From Metasolibacillus fluoroglycofenilyticus (GTDB lineage Bacteria > Bacillota > Bacilli > Bacillales_A > Planococcaceae), in NCBI RefSeq assembly GCF_003049645.1, contig NZ_PYWK01000003.1:186001-250000 (forward strand): DNA of 64,000 bases, written 5' to 3'. Below are positions 27,344-35,657 of the stretch, piece by piece (positions within the stretch are counted from its first letter, which is position 1; every line of letters begins with the position of its first letter). Made by a program: the position numbers and the translations under genes. Under the pieces are notes generated by a model. That model saw only the letters and a program-made list of their open reading frames with translations, ran no database searches and was not told the origin of the DNA.

Positions 27344-27880
27344 TCAGCTTTCCTCGCCTCTCTTGGCTAAAATAGACCTTACAAAATCCTCTTTATAATC
27401 CGTGTAAGCTGCAATGCCTTGTAAACCCGTTACAAAAAAAGATTGCTTTAGCTCTTCATAATGCTTTTTTGCCTCTTCATTTGCTCTTAAATAATTTCTA
27501 AAAAATAAGAGCTCCTGCCATTTCTCTCCCTCATATTGGACAATATGAATAAAATGTGTCTTTATTTGAAATGTATCATCCATAAACTTCGCACATACAA
27601 TTTCGTCGGGTCGCTCTACACGCAATCTATAAAAGCCTGCCTGCATTAAAACTTTGAAAAATGGCTTTTCTAGATATGCCAAACCACCTACGCCAACTAA
27701 AAGGTCAATGATTGGCTTTGCTCGTATCCCTTCAATTGACGTGCTGCCAATATGCTCAATCTGATAGCTCTTTAAATTGGTCAGTGCTACTAATTCTTCT
27801 CTTGTTTTCTCAAATTCTGTTCGCCATATTTCCTCATAAGGAACGAGTATGACTTCATCATTTCGCAAACCTATATTCAT
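27344..27880 (-). CDS. GrpB family nucleotidyltransferase-like protein (UPF0157)
   Basis: A 178-residue protein with the nucleotidyltransferase-fold signature EHIGSTSIEGIRAKPIIDLLV (residues about 41-61) after VPYEEIWRTEFEK, as in GrpB/UPF0157 proteins. The GST-x(n)-KPIIDLLV pattern gives the catalytic acidic residues. The reaction is not known. GGAGGGG precedes the ATG. It is the first gene of a likely three-gene operon with two acetyltransferases. Confidence 0.87.
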   Translation of the reverse strand: MNIGLRNDEVILVPYEEIWRTEFEKTREELVALTNLKSYQIEHIGSTSIEGIRAKPIIDLLVGVGGLAYLEKPFFKVLMQAGFYRLRVERPDEIVCAKFMDDTFQIKTHFIHIVQYEGEKWQELLFFRNYLRANEEAKKHYEELKQSFFVTGLQGIAAYTDYKEDFVRSILAKRGEES

Positions 27881-27975
27881 CCTACACCCCTCCCTATTAA
27901 TAAAGCTAAAGCATTTTTGAAAATATACTAGTCTATTAATATATGGAGATTTATGGTATAATAAAATTATAGAAA

Positions 27976-28722
27976 TTAAAATGCTTCTACCCCAAAATAC
28001 GTAGTTAACGGAACCTTTCGTCCTACTTTATCCCACGCATGATATAGCTCAAAAACCTTTCGTATATCTCCATTATGACAATCCTCTACAATGTATTTCA
28101 CAGCCTTAGAACTGCGCCAATAATTCAGCATAATAGCAGCTAAGCTTGTTGTTTCATAACTACCCATGCCAAATTCGTCTAAAGAATGCTGCCCATATTT
28201 CTCTTTAAATAACTTAATCAATTCACTCTCAATAGCGACTAATTCTTTATACTGCTCAGCCGATAATGTCAGCTTTTGCGACAAATATTCACACATGCCT
28301 TCCTCAAACCAAATGCTATTTTCGCGTTCACTATCAAAATCCTCTATAAATAGTTCGAGATGATGTGTTAATTCATGTGCTAACACACAAAACACATGGT
28401 CTAATGTTATCTCATTATAATATTTTTCAATACGCTCATTGTGCTGCCCCTCTAGTTGAGTAAGATAAAGCTCACGCCATTCCTGCACACTTGGTGACAT
28501 ACAAATTCTCACCTCATTCGTAAAGGCAGGTACAGGGAAATTTGAAAAAATCGTTGTTGCAGTCTCTTTTGAAGTCCAAACGATTGCCTGCGGTACATCC
28601 TCTAAGCCAAATTCTTTTTCCAAAAGTGCTTGATAGGCATTTAGTTTTTCATTCAACTGCTCTATATCAGCAGAGTATGACTGTATTTCCTCAATACTTT
28701 CGAACGCAAAAATATTTTTCAT
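27976..28722 (-). CDS. Putative zinc metallopeptidase (HExxH, gluzincin-like)
   Basis: A 248-residue protein with HELTHH near residue 128 and, about 25 residues later, WFEEGMCEYLSQKL. This is the HExxH-x(n)-E arrangement of MA-clan peptidases, in which WFxEG supplies the third zinc ligand. No signal peptide or membrane segment is seen, so it is probably cytosolic. AGGGGG precedes the ATG at a rather long distance of 11 bases. It lies 19 bases after the B6 kinase gene, but I infer no shared role. Confidence 0.72.
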   Translation of the reverse strand: MKNIFAFESIEEIQSYSADIEQLNEKLNAYQALLEKEFGLEDVPQAIVWTSKETATTIFSNFPVPAFTNEVRICMSPSVQEWRELYLTQLEGQHNERIEKYYNEITLDHVFCVLAHELTHHLELFIEDFDSERENSIWFEEGMCEYLSQKLTLSAEQYKELVAIESELIKLFKEKYGQHSLDEFGMGSYETTSLAAIMLNYWRSSKAVKYIVEDCHNGDIRKVFELYHAWDKVGRKVPLTTYFGVEAF

Positions 28723-28741
28723 TATTTGTAAAGCCCCCTAT

Positions 28742-29581
28742 CTAAATAAGCATTTTCAAATACTTTTCAAAATGAACACCCATATTACGTGGAATTTGCT
28801 GCGCATATGTTTCTCCAATAGCGGCTGTCAAAAATTGCGCTGCTAGCTCAATCGCCTCAGGCAGACTATGTCCTCGTAAAACGCCTCCCATAACAGTAGC
28901 TGCAAATAAATCACCTGTACCAGAATAACCTGTACCATTAAAAGGTTGTTGGTTGAAAACAACGGTTCCATCTGCAACGAGCAAATTGCCAATCATCGGC
29001 TTTTCTGTAGGAGGTACAATGCCAGTCAACACTACTTTGGCATTTGTTTCTGTAGCCAATTGATGCGCTGCCTCTTGCAATGCTAGCAAATAATCATCCA
29101 TCGTCGAATAACTATGCAACTTTTCATACGACAACCCTGTTAGCATACAGCATTCCGTTATATTTGGTGTGATAATATCTGCTCGTTTGACAAGCTCCTT
29201 CATACGTTCTAATAAGCGACCTGTGAACAATGGATAGCCCTCACCTTGGTCACCCATGACCGGGTCAACAAGCACAATTGTTTCCTCACGCTGAAAAGTA
29301 TCTAGAAATTCAAAAATATGCTGAATTTGCTCTTCTCCCATAACAAAGCCTGTTAAAACACCATCAAAGCTTTCATTCATTTTTCTCCATTCTTCTGTAA
29401 AATGCCCCATTTTTGAAGTCAAATCCTCACAAAAAAAGCTTGGAAACTCTGTTTGTGCTGTCAAAATTGCTGTTGGCAGTGGACAAACTTGTACACCCAT
29501 CACCGATAAAACTGGCAACGCAGCAGTTAAAGAGCATTTACCAAAAGAGGACATATCTTGTATAACAGCTACCTTTTTCAT
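28742..29581 (-). CDS. Pyridoxal/pyridoxamine kinase (PdxK/PdxY-like)
   Basis: A ribokinase-fold kinase of 279 residues for vitamin B6 vitamers. It starts MKKVAVIQDMSSFGKCSLT, the PdxY/ThiD2-like opening, with VDPVMGDQGEGY in the middle and the anion-hole motif GTGYSGTGDLFAA, whose aspartate is the catalytic base. The ATG at 29581 gives the family start; the ATG at 29617 has no ribosome site. It is divergent from an ECF substrate-binding subunit, a pairing that suggests B6 salvage. Confidence 0.85.
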   Translation of the reverse strand: MKKVAVIQDMSSFGKCSLTAALPVLSVMGVQVCPLPTAILTAQTEFPSFFCEDLTSKMGHFTEEWRKMNESFDGVLTGFVMGEEQIQHIFEFLDTFQREETIVLVDPVMGDQGEGYPLFTGRLLERMKELVKRADIITPNITECCMLTGLSYEKLHSYSTMDDYLLALQEAAHQLATETNAKVVLTGIVPPTEKPMIGNLLVADGTVVFNQQPFNGTGYSGTGDLFAATVMGGVLRGHSLPEAIELAAQFLTAAIGETYAQQIPRNMGVHFEKYLKMLI

Positions 29582-29756
29582 CCCTATCATCCACCAATCA
29601 AATTCTAATATGTTCATCTTAACAAACCATAGCTATACTGGACAATTGTTTTAGTCACAAACTGACCACTACATTTTAAACAGAATTGGTACTTTTATAA
29701 CAATCAGATATTTGCTAAAGTAATTGATAATTTCAATAATAGTAAGGAGAATGACA

Positions 29757-30299
29757 ATGCAACAAGCACACAATATACAAAAACAACAAAGTAAAACATT
29801 TGATTTGGTTATTACAGCTATTCTGATTGCCCTTGTTTTCATTGCAACTTTTATTAATATTAAGCTGCCTATTATGGCGAAAGGGGGGCTTGTTCACTTA
29901 GGTACAGCAATGCTCTTTACCATTGCCATTTTGTTTGGACCAAAAAAAGGAGCGATTGCTGGCGCTTTTGGTATGGGGCTTTTTGATATTTTCGGTGGCT
30001 GGCTGATTTGGGCCCCAATTACAATTGTAGCGCGCTTTTTCCAAGGTTTTATTGTAGGAAAAATTGCGTATATGAGTGGAAAAAAAGGAACAAGCATGGT
30101 TATGAACATCGTCGCAGCGGTTGCTTCTGTTCCTGTAATGCTGGCAATTTATTATATCGGTGAAGTTATTTTATATAGCAACTGGATTGCACCTCTAGCA
30201 TCCATCCCTGGTGATTTACTACAAAATGCTTTAGGTTTAGCTATCGCGATTCCACTTTGTGCAGTATTGAAAAAAGCACCTTACTTTAATAATACGTGA
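29757..30299 (+). CDS. ECF transporter S component, probably for a B6 vitamer
   Basis: A 180-residue membrane protein with about six hydrophobic segments and the S-component features (AKGGLVHLGTAMLFTIAILFG, GAIAGAFGMGLFDIFGGW, ALGLAIAIPL). S components capture a vitamin and use a shared EcfAA'T energy module encoded elsewhere. The ATG at 29757 is set by AAGGAG 7 bases upstream. Divergence from the pyridoxal kinase gene suggests pyridoxine or pyridoxamine as substrate, like the predicted PdxU systems. This is inference from context only. Confidence 0.78.
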   Translation: MQQAHNIQKQQSKTFDLVITAILIALVFIATFINIKLPIMAKGGLVHLGTAMLFTIAILFGPKKGAIAGAFGMGLFDIFGGWLIWAPITIVARFFQGFIVGKIAYMSGKKGTSMVMNIVAAVASVPVMLAIYYIGEVILYSNWIAPLASIPGDLLQNALGLAIAIPLCAVLKKAPYFNNT

Positions 30300-30333
30300 A
30301 ACTTAATTCAACACAGACTTAAAGTTGTAAAAA

Positions 30334-30370
30334 GCGCATGAAACCAAGTTATGATTTGGGTTTCATGCGC
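30334..30370. terminator. Bidirectional terminator
   Basis: GCGCATGAAACC pairs with GGTTTCATGCGC. On the plus strand CTTATT follows; on the minus strand TTTTT follows. It lies between the converging S-component and amidohydrolase genes. Confidence 0.8.
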
Positions 30371-30384
30371 CTTATTCATGCTAA

Positions 30385-31572
30385 TTATTTTTTCGCGAAA
30401 TAGTCTAATGTTGCCTGCCCTAAAACATTTGCTGCAATTCGTAATGAGCGTTCATCGATATCGAACTTAGGATGATGGTGTGGATATACTTCCTCCCATT
30501 CAGGGTTTTTTGCCCCTGTGAAGAAGAATGCTCCCGGGATTTTCTCTAAGAAATATGCGAAATCCTCTCCCCCCATATTCGGGTCTACGATTTCAACAGC
30601 TTCCACCTCTGCAACTTTTTCTGCTGACGCCATCACATGTTCTGTCTCTGCCTCATGGTTCACTACAGGTGGATAGCCTCGAACATACTCATACTCATAG
30701 TTTGCCTTTGTTAAATAACATGTCGCCTTTAACAGCTCCTCGATTTCATGTTCTAACAAAGCACGCTCCTCTTCATGGAAAGTACGCACAGTACCCTTCA
30801 TATATACTTGGTCAGCGATAACATTGAAAGGGTTTAATGCTTCAATATGTCCAATCGACACAACAGCTGGACGTAATGGATTGACGCGACGTGCAACAAG
30901 CTGCTGTAAATTCGTAATAAACTGTGCTGCAAGAACAATCGAATCCTTCGTGTCACTTGGGTTTGAACCATGACCACCCTTTCCTTTAATCGTAATATAA
31001 ACACCATCTGCTGCAGCCATTAATGGACCTACTGCAGTTTGCACTTTGCCAAGCTCAGCTGGTGCCCATAAATGCGTACCAAAAATCACGTCTACACCTT
31101 CTAAACAGCCATCCTCAATCATTGCAATCGCTCCACCCGGGGCAAGCTCCTCCGCATGCTGATGAATGAACACGATTGTCCCCTCTAAATCATCCTTCAT
31201 TTGATTGAAGGCTTTCGCTAAGATTAATAGTGAAGCTGTATGCCCATCATGACCACATGCATGCATACGCCCTTTTACTTTGGACTGGAAAGGTAGACCC
31301 GTCTCCTCCGTAATTGCTAAAGCGTCAAAATCCGCGCGCAATGCAACTGTTTTCCCAGGTTTGCCACCTACTAGCTTTGCAACAACTCCATTGCCACCAA
31401 CTCCCTCACGCACTTCATGACCTAGTGCTCGATGAAATGCAGCAATCGTTTTCGGCGTTTCTACCTCTTCAAAAGAGAGCTCGGGATTTTCATGGAAATG
31501 ACGACGAAGCTGAATCGTTTCCTCTTCATATTGCTTTAATAAATCTGCTAGTTGTTGCTGTAAAGCTGTCAT
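30385..31572 (-). CDS. M20 family amidohydrolase (N-acyl-amino-acid hydrolase)
   Basis: A 395-residue metallohydrolase with the M20D motifs: MHACGHDGHTASL (metal ligands, near residue 100), HQHAEELAPGGA, a dimerisation insert, and MGGEDFAYFLEKIPG near the C-terminus. The family cleaves N-acyl or N-acetyl amino acids such as N-acetylcysteine or hippurate. The start at 31572 follows AAGGAG at 8 bases. It is monocistronic, and the exact substrate cannot be read from sequence. Confidence 0.9.
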   Translation of the reverse strand: MTALQQQLADLLKQYEEETIQLRRHFHENPELSFEEVETPKTIAAFHRALGHEVREGVGGNGVVAKLVGGKPGKTVALRADFDALAITEETGLPFQSKVKGRMHACGHDGHTASLLILAKAFNQMKDDLEGTIVFIHQHAEELAPGGAIAMIEDGCLEGVDVIFGTHLWAPAELGKVQTAVGPLMAAADGVYITIKGKGGHGSNPSDTKDSIVLAAQFITNLQQLVARRVNPLRPAVVSIGHIEALNPFNVIADQVYMKGTVRTFHEEERALLEHEIEELLKATCYLTKANYEYEYVRGYPPVVNHEAETEHVMASAEKVAEVEAVEIVDPNMGGEDFAYFLEKIPGAFFFTGAKNPEWEEVYPHHHPKFDIDERSLRIAANVLGQATLDYFAKK

Positions 31573-31717
31573 AAATAACACTCCTTATTATGTAAGTCAA
31601 TTTATCTAGTCCGAAACTGATTAGAACTATAATGCAAATATTATAACATAATTGCATCACTATTCTGTTAATTTAGGATTTCATTTCTCAATGTAAACCG
31701 GATGGAATTGTTTCATC

Positions 31718-32365
31718 CTACTCTTTAATAATATGTAAAATATCATTAAAATCATTGACAATATAATCTGCTCGCTCTAATTCGCTTTCTTGTGCAAAAT
31801 CGAAGCGAACGCCGATAGACTTTAATTGATTATCAAGTGCCGCATGGATATCCGATGAGCGGTCTCCTACAACATACCCTGTCTCAATATTATTTTCCAC
31901 TTTGACTAGTTGCACTAATTCCGCTTTATTTCCAGAGGCAATCAAATCAATACTATAAACCCCCTGAATAAATCTCTTTAGCTGATATTGCTCTACAATA
32001 GCTTGTAAATAAGCTGTTTGCCCATTACTTGCTATATATAATGGGTAGCTCCCCGCTAATTGCTTTAATGTTTCTTCCACCCCCATGTATAAAGCGCCTC
32101 TACCTTTTTTTATTTGCTCAATTAACGCCTCTTGAAATAGGTGATTGCTTTCTATATGCTGGACTGCGCTATGTTTTGGACATAAAGTTGCCCAGACAAC
32201 CGGCAAAGGCACCCCCATAATATCACGGTATTTTTCAATAGGTGTTGTACCTACCCATTTCCCATTTGAACGCAATATTTCAAAGGTAGCTTCTAAAGCA
32301 GGCTCCAAAATCAAATTTGTTTGAAATAACGTACCATCCATATCAAAAATAATTGAGGTGTTCAT
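31718..32365 (-). CDS. HAD-superfamily phosphatase
   Basis: A 215-residue HAD hydrolase with the nucleophile motif DMDGTLFQTN (residues 7-16), motif II SNGQTAY, and motif III-IV GYVVGDRSSDIHAA, plus a helical cap typical of phosphoglycolate-phosphatase-like enzymes. It probably dephosphorylates a small metabolite. GGAGGGG precedes the ATG at 32365; the longer frame is not supported. It is a single gene. Confidence 0.85.
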   Translation of the reverse strand: MNTSIIFDMDGTLFQTNLILEPALEATFEILRSNGKWVGTTPIEKYRDIMGVPLPVVWATLCPKHSAVQHIESNHLFQEALIEQIKKGRGALYMGVEETLKQLAGSYPLYIASNGQTAYLQAIVEQYQLKRFIQGVYSIDLIASGNKAELVQLVKVENNIETGYVVGDRSSDIHAALDNQLKSIGVRFDFAQESELERADYIVNDFNDILHIIKE

Positions 32366-32523
32366 ATTTTCCCCTCCTTCATTTATATGTTTAACGACTA
32401 GCTGAATCACACAATAATAATTGAAAGGCTCTAAAACAAATCAATTGCGCGTATCGTCCGGATTTTTTGAATTTCCTGTTATGTCAGAGCTACTTTGTCT
32501 TTCTGAATAGCCTTGTGACTTTA

Positions 32524-32823
32524 CTATTTCTTCAATCGCACAACGATAATCTCGCAATCCTCTACCGCTTCAAGGCTATGCTTTTCGCTCGGCTCAAGCA
32601 TTAGTAATGCGTTCGCATCAAGCTCCGCTTCTTGCCCTTCAACATGAAATTTTACACGCCCTTTTCGGCACACAATTAATACTTCTCCAGGCGCTGAATG
32701 CTCCGCTACTGATTCACCAGCTCTTAACTGAATATTCATTACATCATAGCCAGTGCCTGCTCCCACTTTACCTGCATGTTTAACCTTGTCTTGTAATAAC
32801 TGCTCCACTTGAATATGTTGCAT
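32524..32823 (-). CDS. Small cupin-domain protein
   Basis: A 99-residue single cupin barrel: ESVAEHSAPGEVLIVCRKGR (cupin motif 1, with H for metal) and LMLEPSEKHSLEA (motif 2). Small cupins act as metal-dependent enzymes or ligand sensors, and no substrate can be given. GGAGGGG precedes the ATG. It stands alone upstream of a region with a split small gene. Confidence 0.78.
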   Translation of the reverse strand: MQHIQVEQLLQDKVKHAGKVGAGTGYDVMNIQLRAGESVAEHSAPGEVLIVCRKGRVKFHVEGQEAELDANALLMLEPSEKHSLEAVEDCEIIVVRLKK

Positions 32824-33031
32824 TTGAAGTACCCCTCCATATTAATATTCGATATCTATACTCACTTCACAAGCGTGTTGGATATTTGAAACACACTCTT
32901 TCCTTCATCATATCATTCTTTTTTCCATCGTTACAGTTGGCACAATTTCTCCTGCTTTATTCACTGTGTTTTTTTCTTCAATATTCATCCGTATCAATTA
33001 AGAAATAATCGTAAATAAGGGAGTGACAACT

Positions 33032-33315
33032 ATGTAGGTGCTTGGTGTTTTTTCGTTCTAGGAATCGTTAATGATAATTGGACATTTATCCCGCATTACA
33101 GGCAGTAAGACACCCACTTTAAGATTTGAGTGAAAATATGCTAAAGGATAAGTGGGCAATCAACTGTCCGTAAAAGCCCGATTGGTTCAACTAACAATCA
33201 GTGGAGGATGAGGAAAACCCCCACTGATTGAAGTTTCACTTTAATATTAGGTATTGCATTATCTATTGTTTTTTATGTTACGAAAAGCAAATCATCTAAT
33301 GATGAATACACTTGA
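33032..33315 (+). pseudogene. Small membrane-protein gene, frameshifted and split by hairpin element B
   Basis: AAGGGAG precedes an ATG at 33032 that is followed at once by TAG. One base later in frame the DNA reads GAWCFFVLGIVNDNWTF up to 33089. Removing 33090-33245 rejoins it in frame as WTFILGIALSIVFYVTKSKS and on to TGA at 33313. The intact product would be about 42 residues with one or two membrane spans. Adding one base after ATG would restore the whole frame. So two lesions, a deletion near the start and an insertion, have inactivated it. Confidence 0.6.
33090..33245 (+). mobile_element. Hairpin element B, copy 2
   Basis: Inserted after TTTAT: begins CCCGCATTACAGGCAGT, ends AGTTTCACTTTAAT. 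It has the same two-hairpin plan as the copy at 14675 (CCCACTT/AAGTGGG inside ACAGGCAGT/ACTGTCCGT; AATCAGTGG/CCACTGATT). Several stem bases differ from copy 1 with pairing kept. It splits a small gene, whose restored frame confirms the ends. No protein is encoded. Confidence 0.7.
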
Positions 33316-33354
33316 AGCCCGACACTATCTAATTGCGAGATAGTGTCGGGCTTC
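33314..33354. terminator. Perfect 17-bp hairpin
   Basis: GAAGCCCGACACTATCT pairs fully with AGATAGTGTCGGGCTTC around a 7-base loop. It overlaps the stop of the split small gene and lies 41 bases past the opuCD stop on the other strand. T tracts are weak on both sides. It probably ends both transcripts. Confidence 0.6.
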
Positions 33355-33394
33355 ATATTTATCATATAGTTTTAGGTTTATTCCATGTTGTTAT

Positions 33395-34081
33395 TTAATA
33401 AGCCTTTTTCAGCCTTTCTTGACGCTTCATTGGATCAAGACGACGTTCTAGCCAGCCGAGACCAACGTCAACAATGATAGCCATTAATGCTGTTGGAATT
33501 GCGCCTGCTAAAATAATAGCTGTTCCATCTGTTGCGTTTGTTCCGCGAATAATAATATCGCCTAGTCCACCTGCACCAATAAAGGCTCCAATTGCTGTAA
33601 TACCTATAGCGATGACGAGGGCAATACGGATACCTGTAATAATAATTGATAGAGCTAGTGGCAGCTCAATCATATATAGTACTTGCTGACGCGTCATGCC
33701 CATTCCTCGCCCTGCATCTGTTAAGCTTTTGTCAATTGTCGTAATGCCTGTGTAAGTATTTTTAATAATCGGTAGCAATGAATATAAAAACACCGTAACA
33801 ATTACGGTCGTCTTACCTAATCCAAGCACAAGCATAATCATAGCCATTAGCGCAAGAGCTGGAATCGTTTGAATAATGTTTGCTAATGTAATAATAGGCC
33901 CTGCTAGCCTCATGTTTTTCGCAATGAAAATACCAATAGGGATGCCAAAAAGTGTCGCAAGTAAAACGCCATATACTGAAATTAAAAAATGCGTCATAAA
34001 CTGTCCTAGCACATAAAAGCCGTTTTCCTGAAAATAGTAAATGAACTGCTCAAAGGTGCTTAATTGCGATAAATCCTGCAT
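33395..34081 (-). CDS. opuCD: Osmolyte ABC transporter permease (OpuCD-like)
   Basis: A 228-residue membrane subunit with about five to six segments, the BPD_transp_1 loop (DAGRGMGMTRQQVLYMIELPLALSI) and GAGGLGDIIIRGT, typical of OpuB/OpuC permeases. Its ATG overlaps the binding-protein stop by one base (TAATG). It is the last gene of the four-gene importer. A paralogous permease lies two genes upstream, as in opuC operons. Confidence 0.9.
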   Translation of the reverse strand: MQDLSQLSTFEQFIYYFQENGFYVLGQFMTHFLISVYGVLLATLFGIPIGIFIAKNMRLAGPIITLANIIQTIPALALMAMIMLVLGLGKTTVIVTVFLYSLLPIIKNTYTGITTIDKSLTDAGRGMGMTRQQVLYMIELPLALSIIITGIRIALVIAIGITAIGAFIGAGGLGDIIIRGTNATDGTAIILAGAIPTALMAIIVDVGLGWLERRLDPMKRQERLKKAY

Positions 34082-35013
34082 TACTCCTCACCTCCCTCTT
34101 CACTAAAATAATTATTTTCCATTAAGAAGTTTTTCGCTACTACAGCAGGCTCCAATAAATTATTATCACATAAATAATTGAGCTCCTGCATTTGTGCTGT
34201 TGAAATTTTGCCAACTAGTCGATTAATAACAGCCTCTAGCTCAGGTTTTGCTGTCAATATTTCATACGTAGCGAGTGCGCTCGTTTCATATGGGGGGAAG
34301 AAATGCAAATCGTCCTCTAGCACCTTTAAATTGTAGGAGGCAATTCTACCATCTGTAGTATAGCCTAGCACAACTTCTACTTCACCAGCCTGCACAGCAT
34401 CATACACTAAGCCAATTTGCATCGGATATGTACGCTTAAATTCAAAGCCATATTCTTGTACAAATGCCTTAAAGCCATCACCTTCACGGTTTAGCCACGA
34501 TGTATCGACACCCGCCTCAATATCCTTAGCAATTGCAGCTAAATCACTCACTTTATTTAAGTTATACTTCTCTGCTGTTTCCTGAGAAACCATAAATGCA
34601 TAGGTATTTTCAAAGCCATACGTATCAAAAAACTTTTGATTAAATTGCTCAGCAAATGCTTTTTGTACATATTTCATTGCTTCTTTTGGGTCTTTAATAG
34701 GCTCTGCCTGTAGTGCGCCTGTCAAATCAGTTCCTGTATAACGAGCAGCTGAAACATTCGCATCACCATTTACCATCGCTTGATGTGCCACAGTGCTTGA
34801 GCCAAGATTATTAATTAATTCTACTTCTTCATCTGTGTAATGCTCAATCATTTCCTTAAGCATATGACCCATAATTTGTGATTCAGTAGTAACCATTGTC
34901 GCTACTTTTATTTTTTCTATGCTATTCTTTTGTCCACCTGACAAAGAACACCCAGTTAAAATTGTCAGCGCAAGTAATATACTACCGAAAACTGTTATCG
35001 TTTTTTTCATCAT
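34081..35013 (-). CDS. opuCC: Glycine betaine/carnitine/choline-binding lipoprotein (OpuCC-like)
   Basis: A 310-residue solute-binding protein. The signal with LTILTGC is a lipobox, so it is membrane-anchored. The mature part fits the OpuAC family (MVTTESQIMGHMLKEMIEHY; NLGSSTVAHQAMVNGDANVS; LGYTTDGRIASYNLKVLEDD). The start at 35013 is set by GAGG 6 bases upstream, just after the permease stop; the longer frame would overlap that permease. OpuBC (choline-specific) cannot be told from OpuCC (broad) by eye. Confidence 0.88.
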   Translation of the reverse strand: MMKKTITVFGSILLALTILTGCSLSGGQKNSIEKIKVATMVTTESQIMGHMLKEMIEHYTDEEVELINNLGSSTVAHQAMVNGDANVSAARYTGTDLTGALQAEPIKDPKEAMKYVQKAFAEQFNQKFFDTYGFENTYAFMVSQETAEKYNLNKVSDLAAIAKDIEAGVDTSWLNREGDGFKAFVQEYGFEFKRTYPMQIGLVYDAVQAGEVEVVLGYTTDGRIASYNLKVLEDDLHFFPPYETSALATYEILTAKPELEAVINRLVGKISTAQMQELNYLCDNNLLEPAVVAKNFLMENNYFSEEGGEE

Positions 35014-35021
35014 CTTACGCC

Positions 35022-35657
35022 TCATTTCTCTACTTTTAATCCTCTTGGTGTAACCCAAATTTCCACCTTTGACAAAATAAAATCTGTTAATAATGCTAAA
35101 ATCGTAACAAGTACAGCCCCGCCAATAATTAAATCAGTTTGATACAAATTCAAGCCATTAAATACAAAATCACCTAAGCCACCTGCACCTATGTAAGAGG
35201 CTAATGTTGCCCATGCGATAACATATACTGCGGATAACCGAATGCCCGCCATAATAACGGGGATTGCTAAAGGGAGTTCAATCATCCAAATAGACTGCAC
35301 TTGTGTCATTCCCATACTAATGCCGGCTTTTTTTACATCGCCATTAACAGATTTCATGCCGATAAACGTATTATTTAAAATTGGTAATAGTGTATAAATA
35401 AATAGCGCAACGATAGCTGGTACTTTACCAACGCCTAAAAAAGGAATCATAATTGCTAAAATAGCAAGTGAAGGCAATGTTTGAAAAACACTCGTAATGG
35501 CTAATACAATTTTTGCTAAACGTGTCGTTTTGGAGAGTACTACACCAAGTGGAATCGCAACAATCGCTCCTAAAAATAAGGCGATAATTGAAATATAAAA
35601 ATGCTCCCATGTTTTTAGTACAATGTCACCCGTATTTTGTGTGAAGAAATCAATCAT
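35022..35657 (-). CDS. opuCB: Osmolyte ABC transporter permease (OpuCB-like)
   Basis: A 211-residue membrane subunit with five to six segments, the EAA-like loop DVKKAGISMGMTQVQSIWMI and SYIGAGGLGDFVFNG. The ATG overlaps the ATPase stop by four bases (ATGA), so translation is coupled. It pairs with the second permease at 33395 to form the channel for betaine-type osmolytes. Confidence 0.9.
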   Translation of the reverse strand: MIDFFTQNTGDIVLKTWEHFYISIIALFLGAIVAIPLGVVLSKTTRLAKIVLAITSVFQTLPSLAILAIMIPFLGVGKVPAIVALFIYTLLPILNNTFIGMKSVNGDVKKAGISMGMTQVQSIWMIELPLAIPVIMAGIRLSAVYVIAWATLASYIGAGGLGDFVFNGLNLYQTDLIIGGAVLVTILALLTDFILSKVEIWVTPRGLKVEK

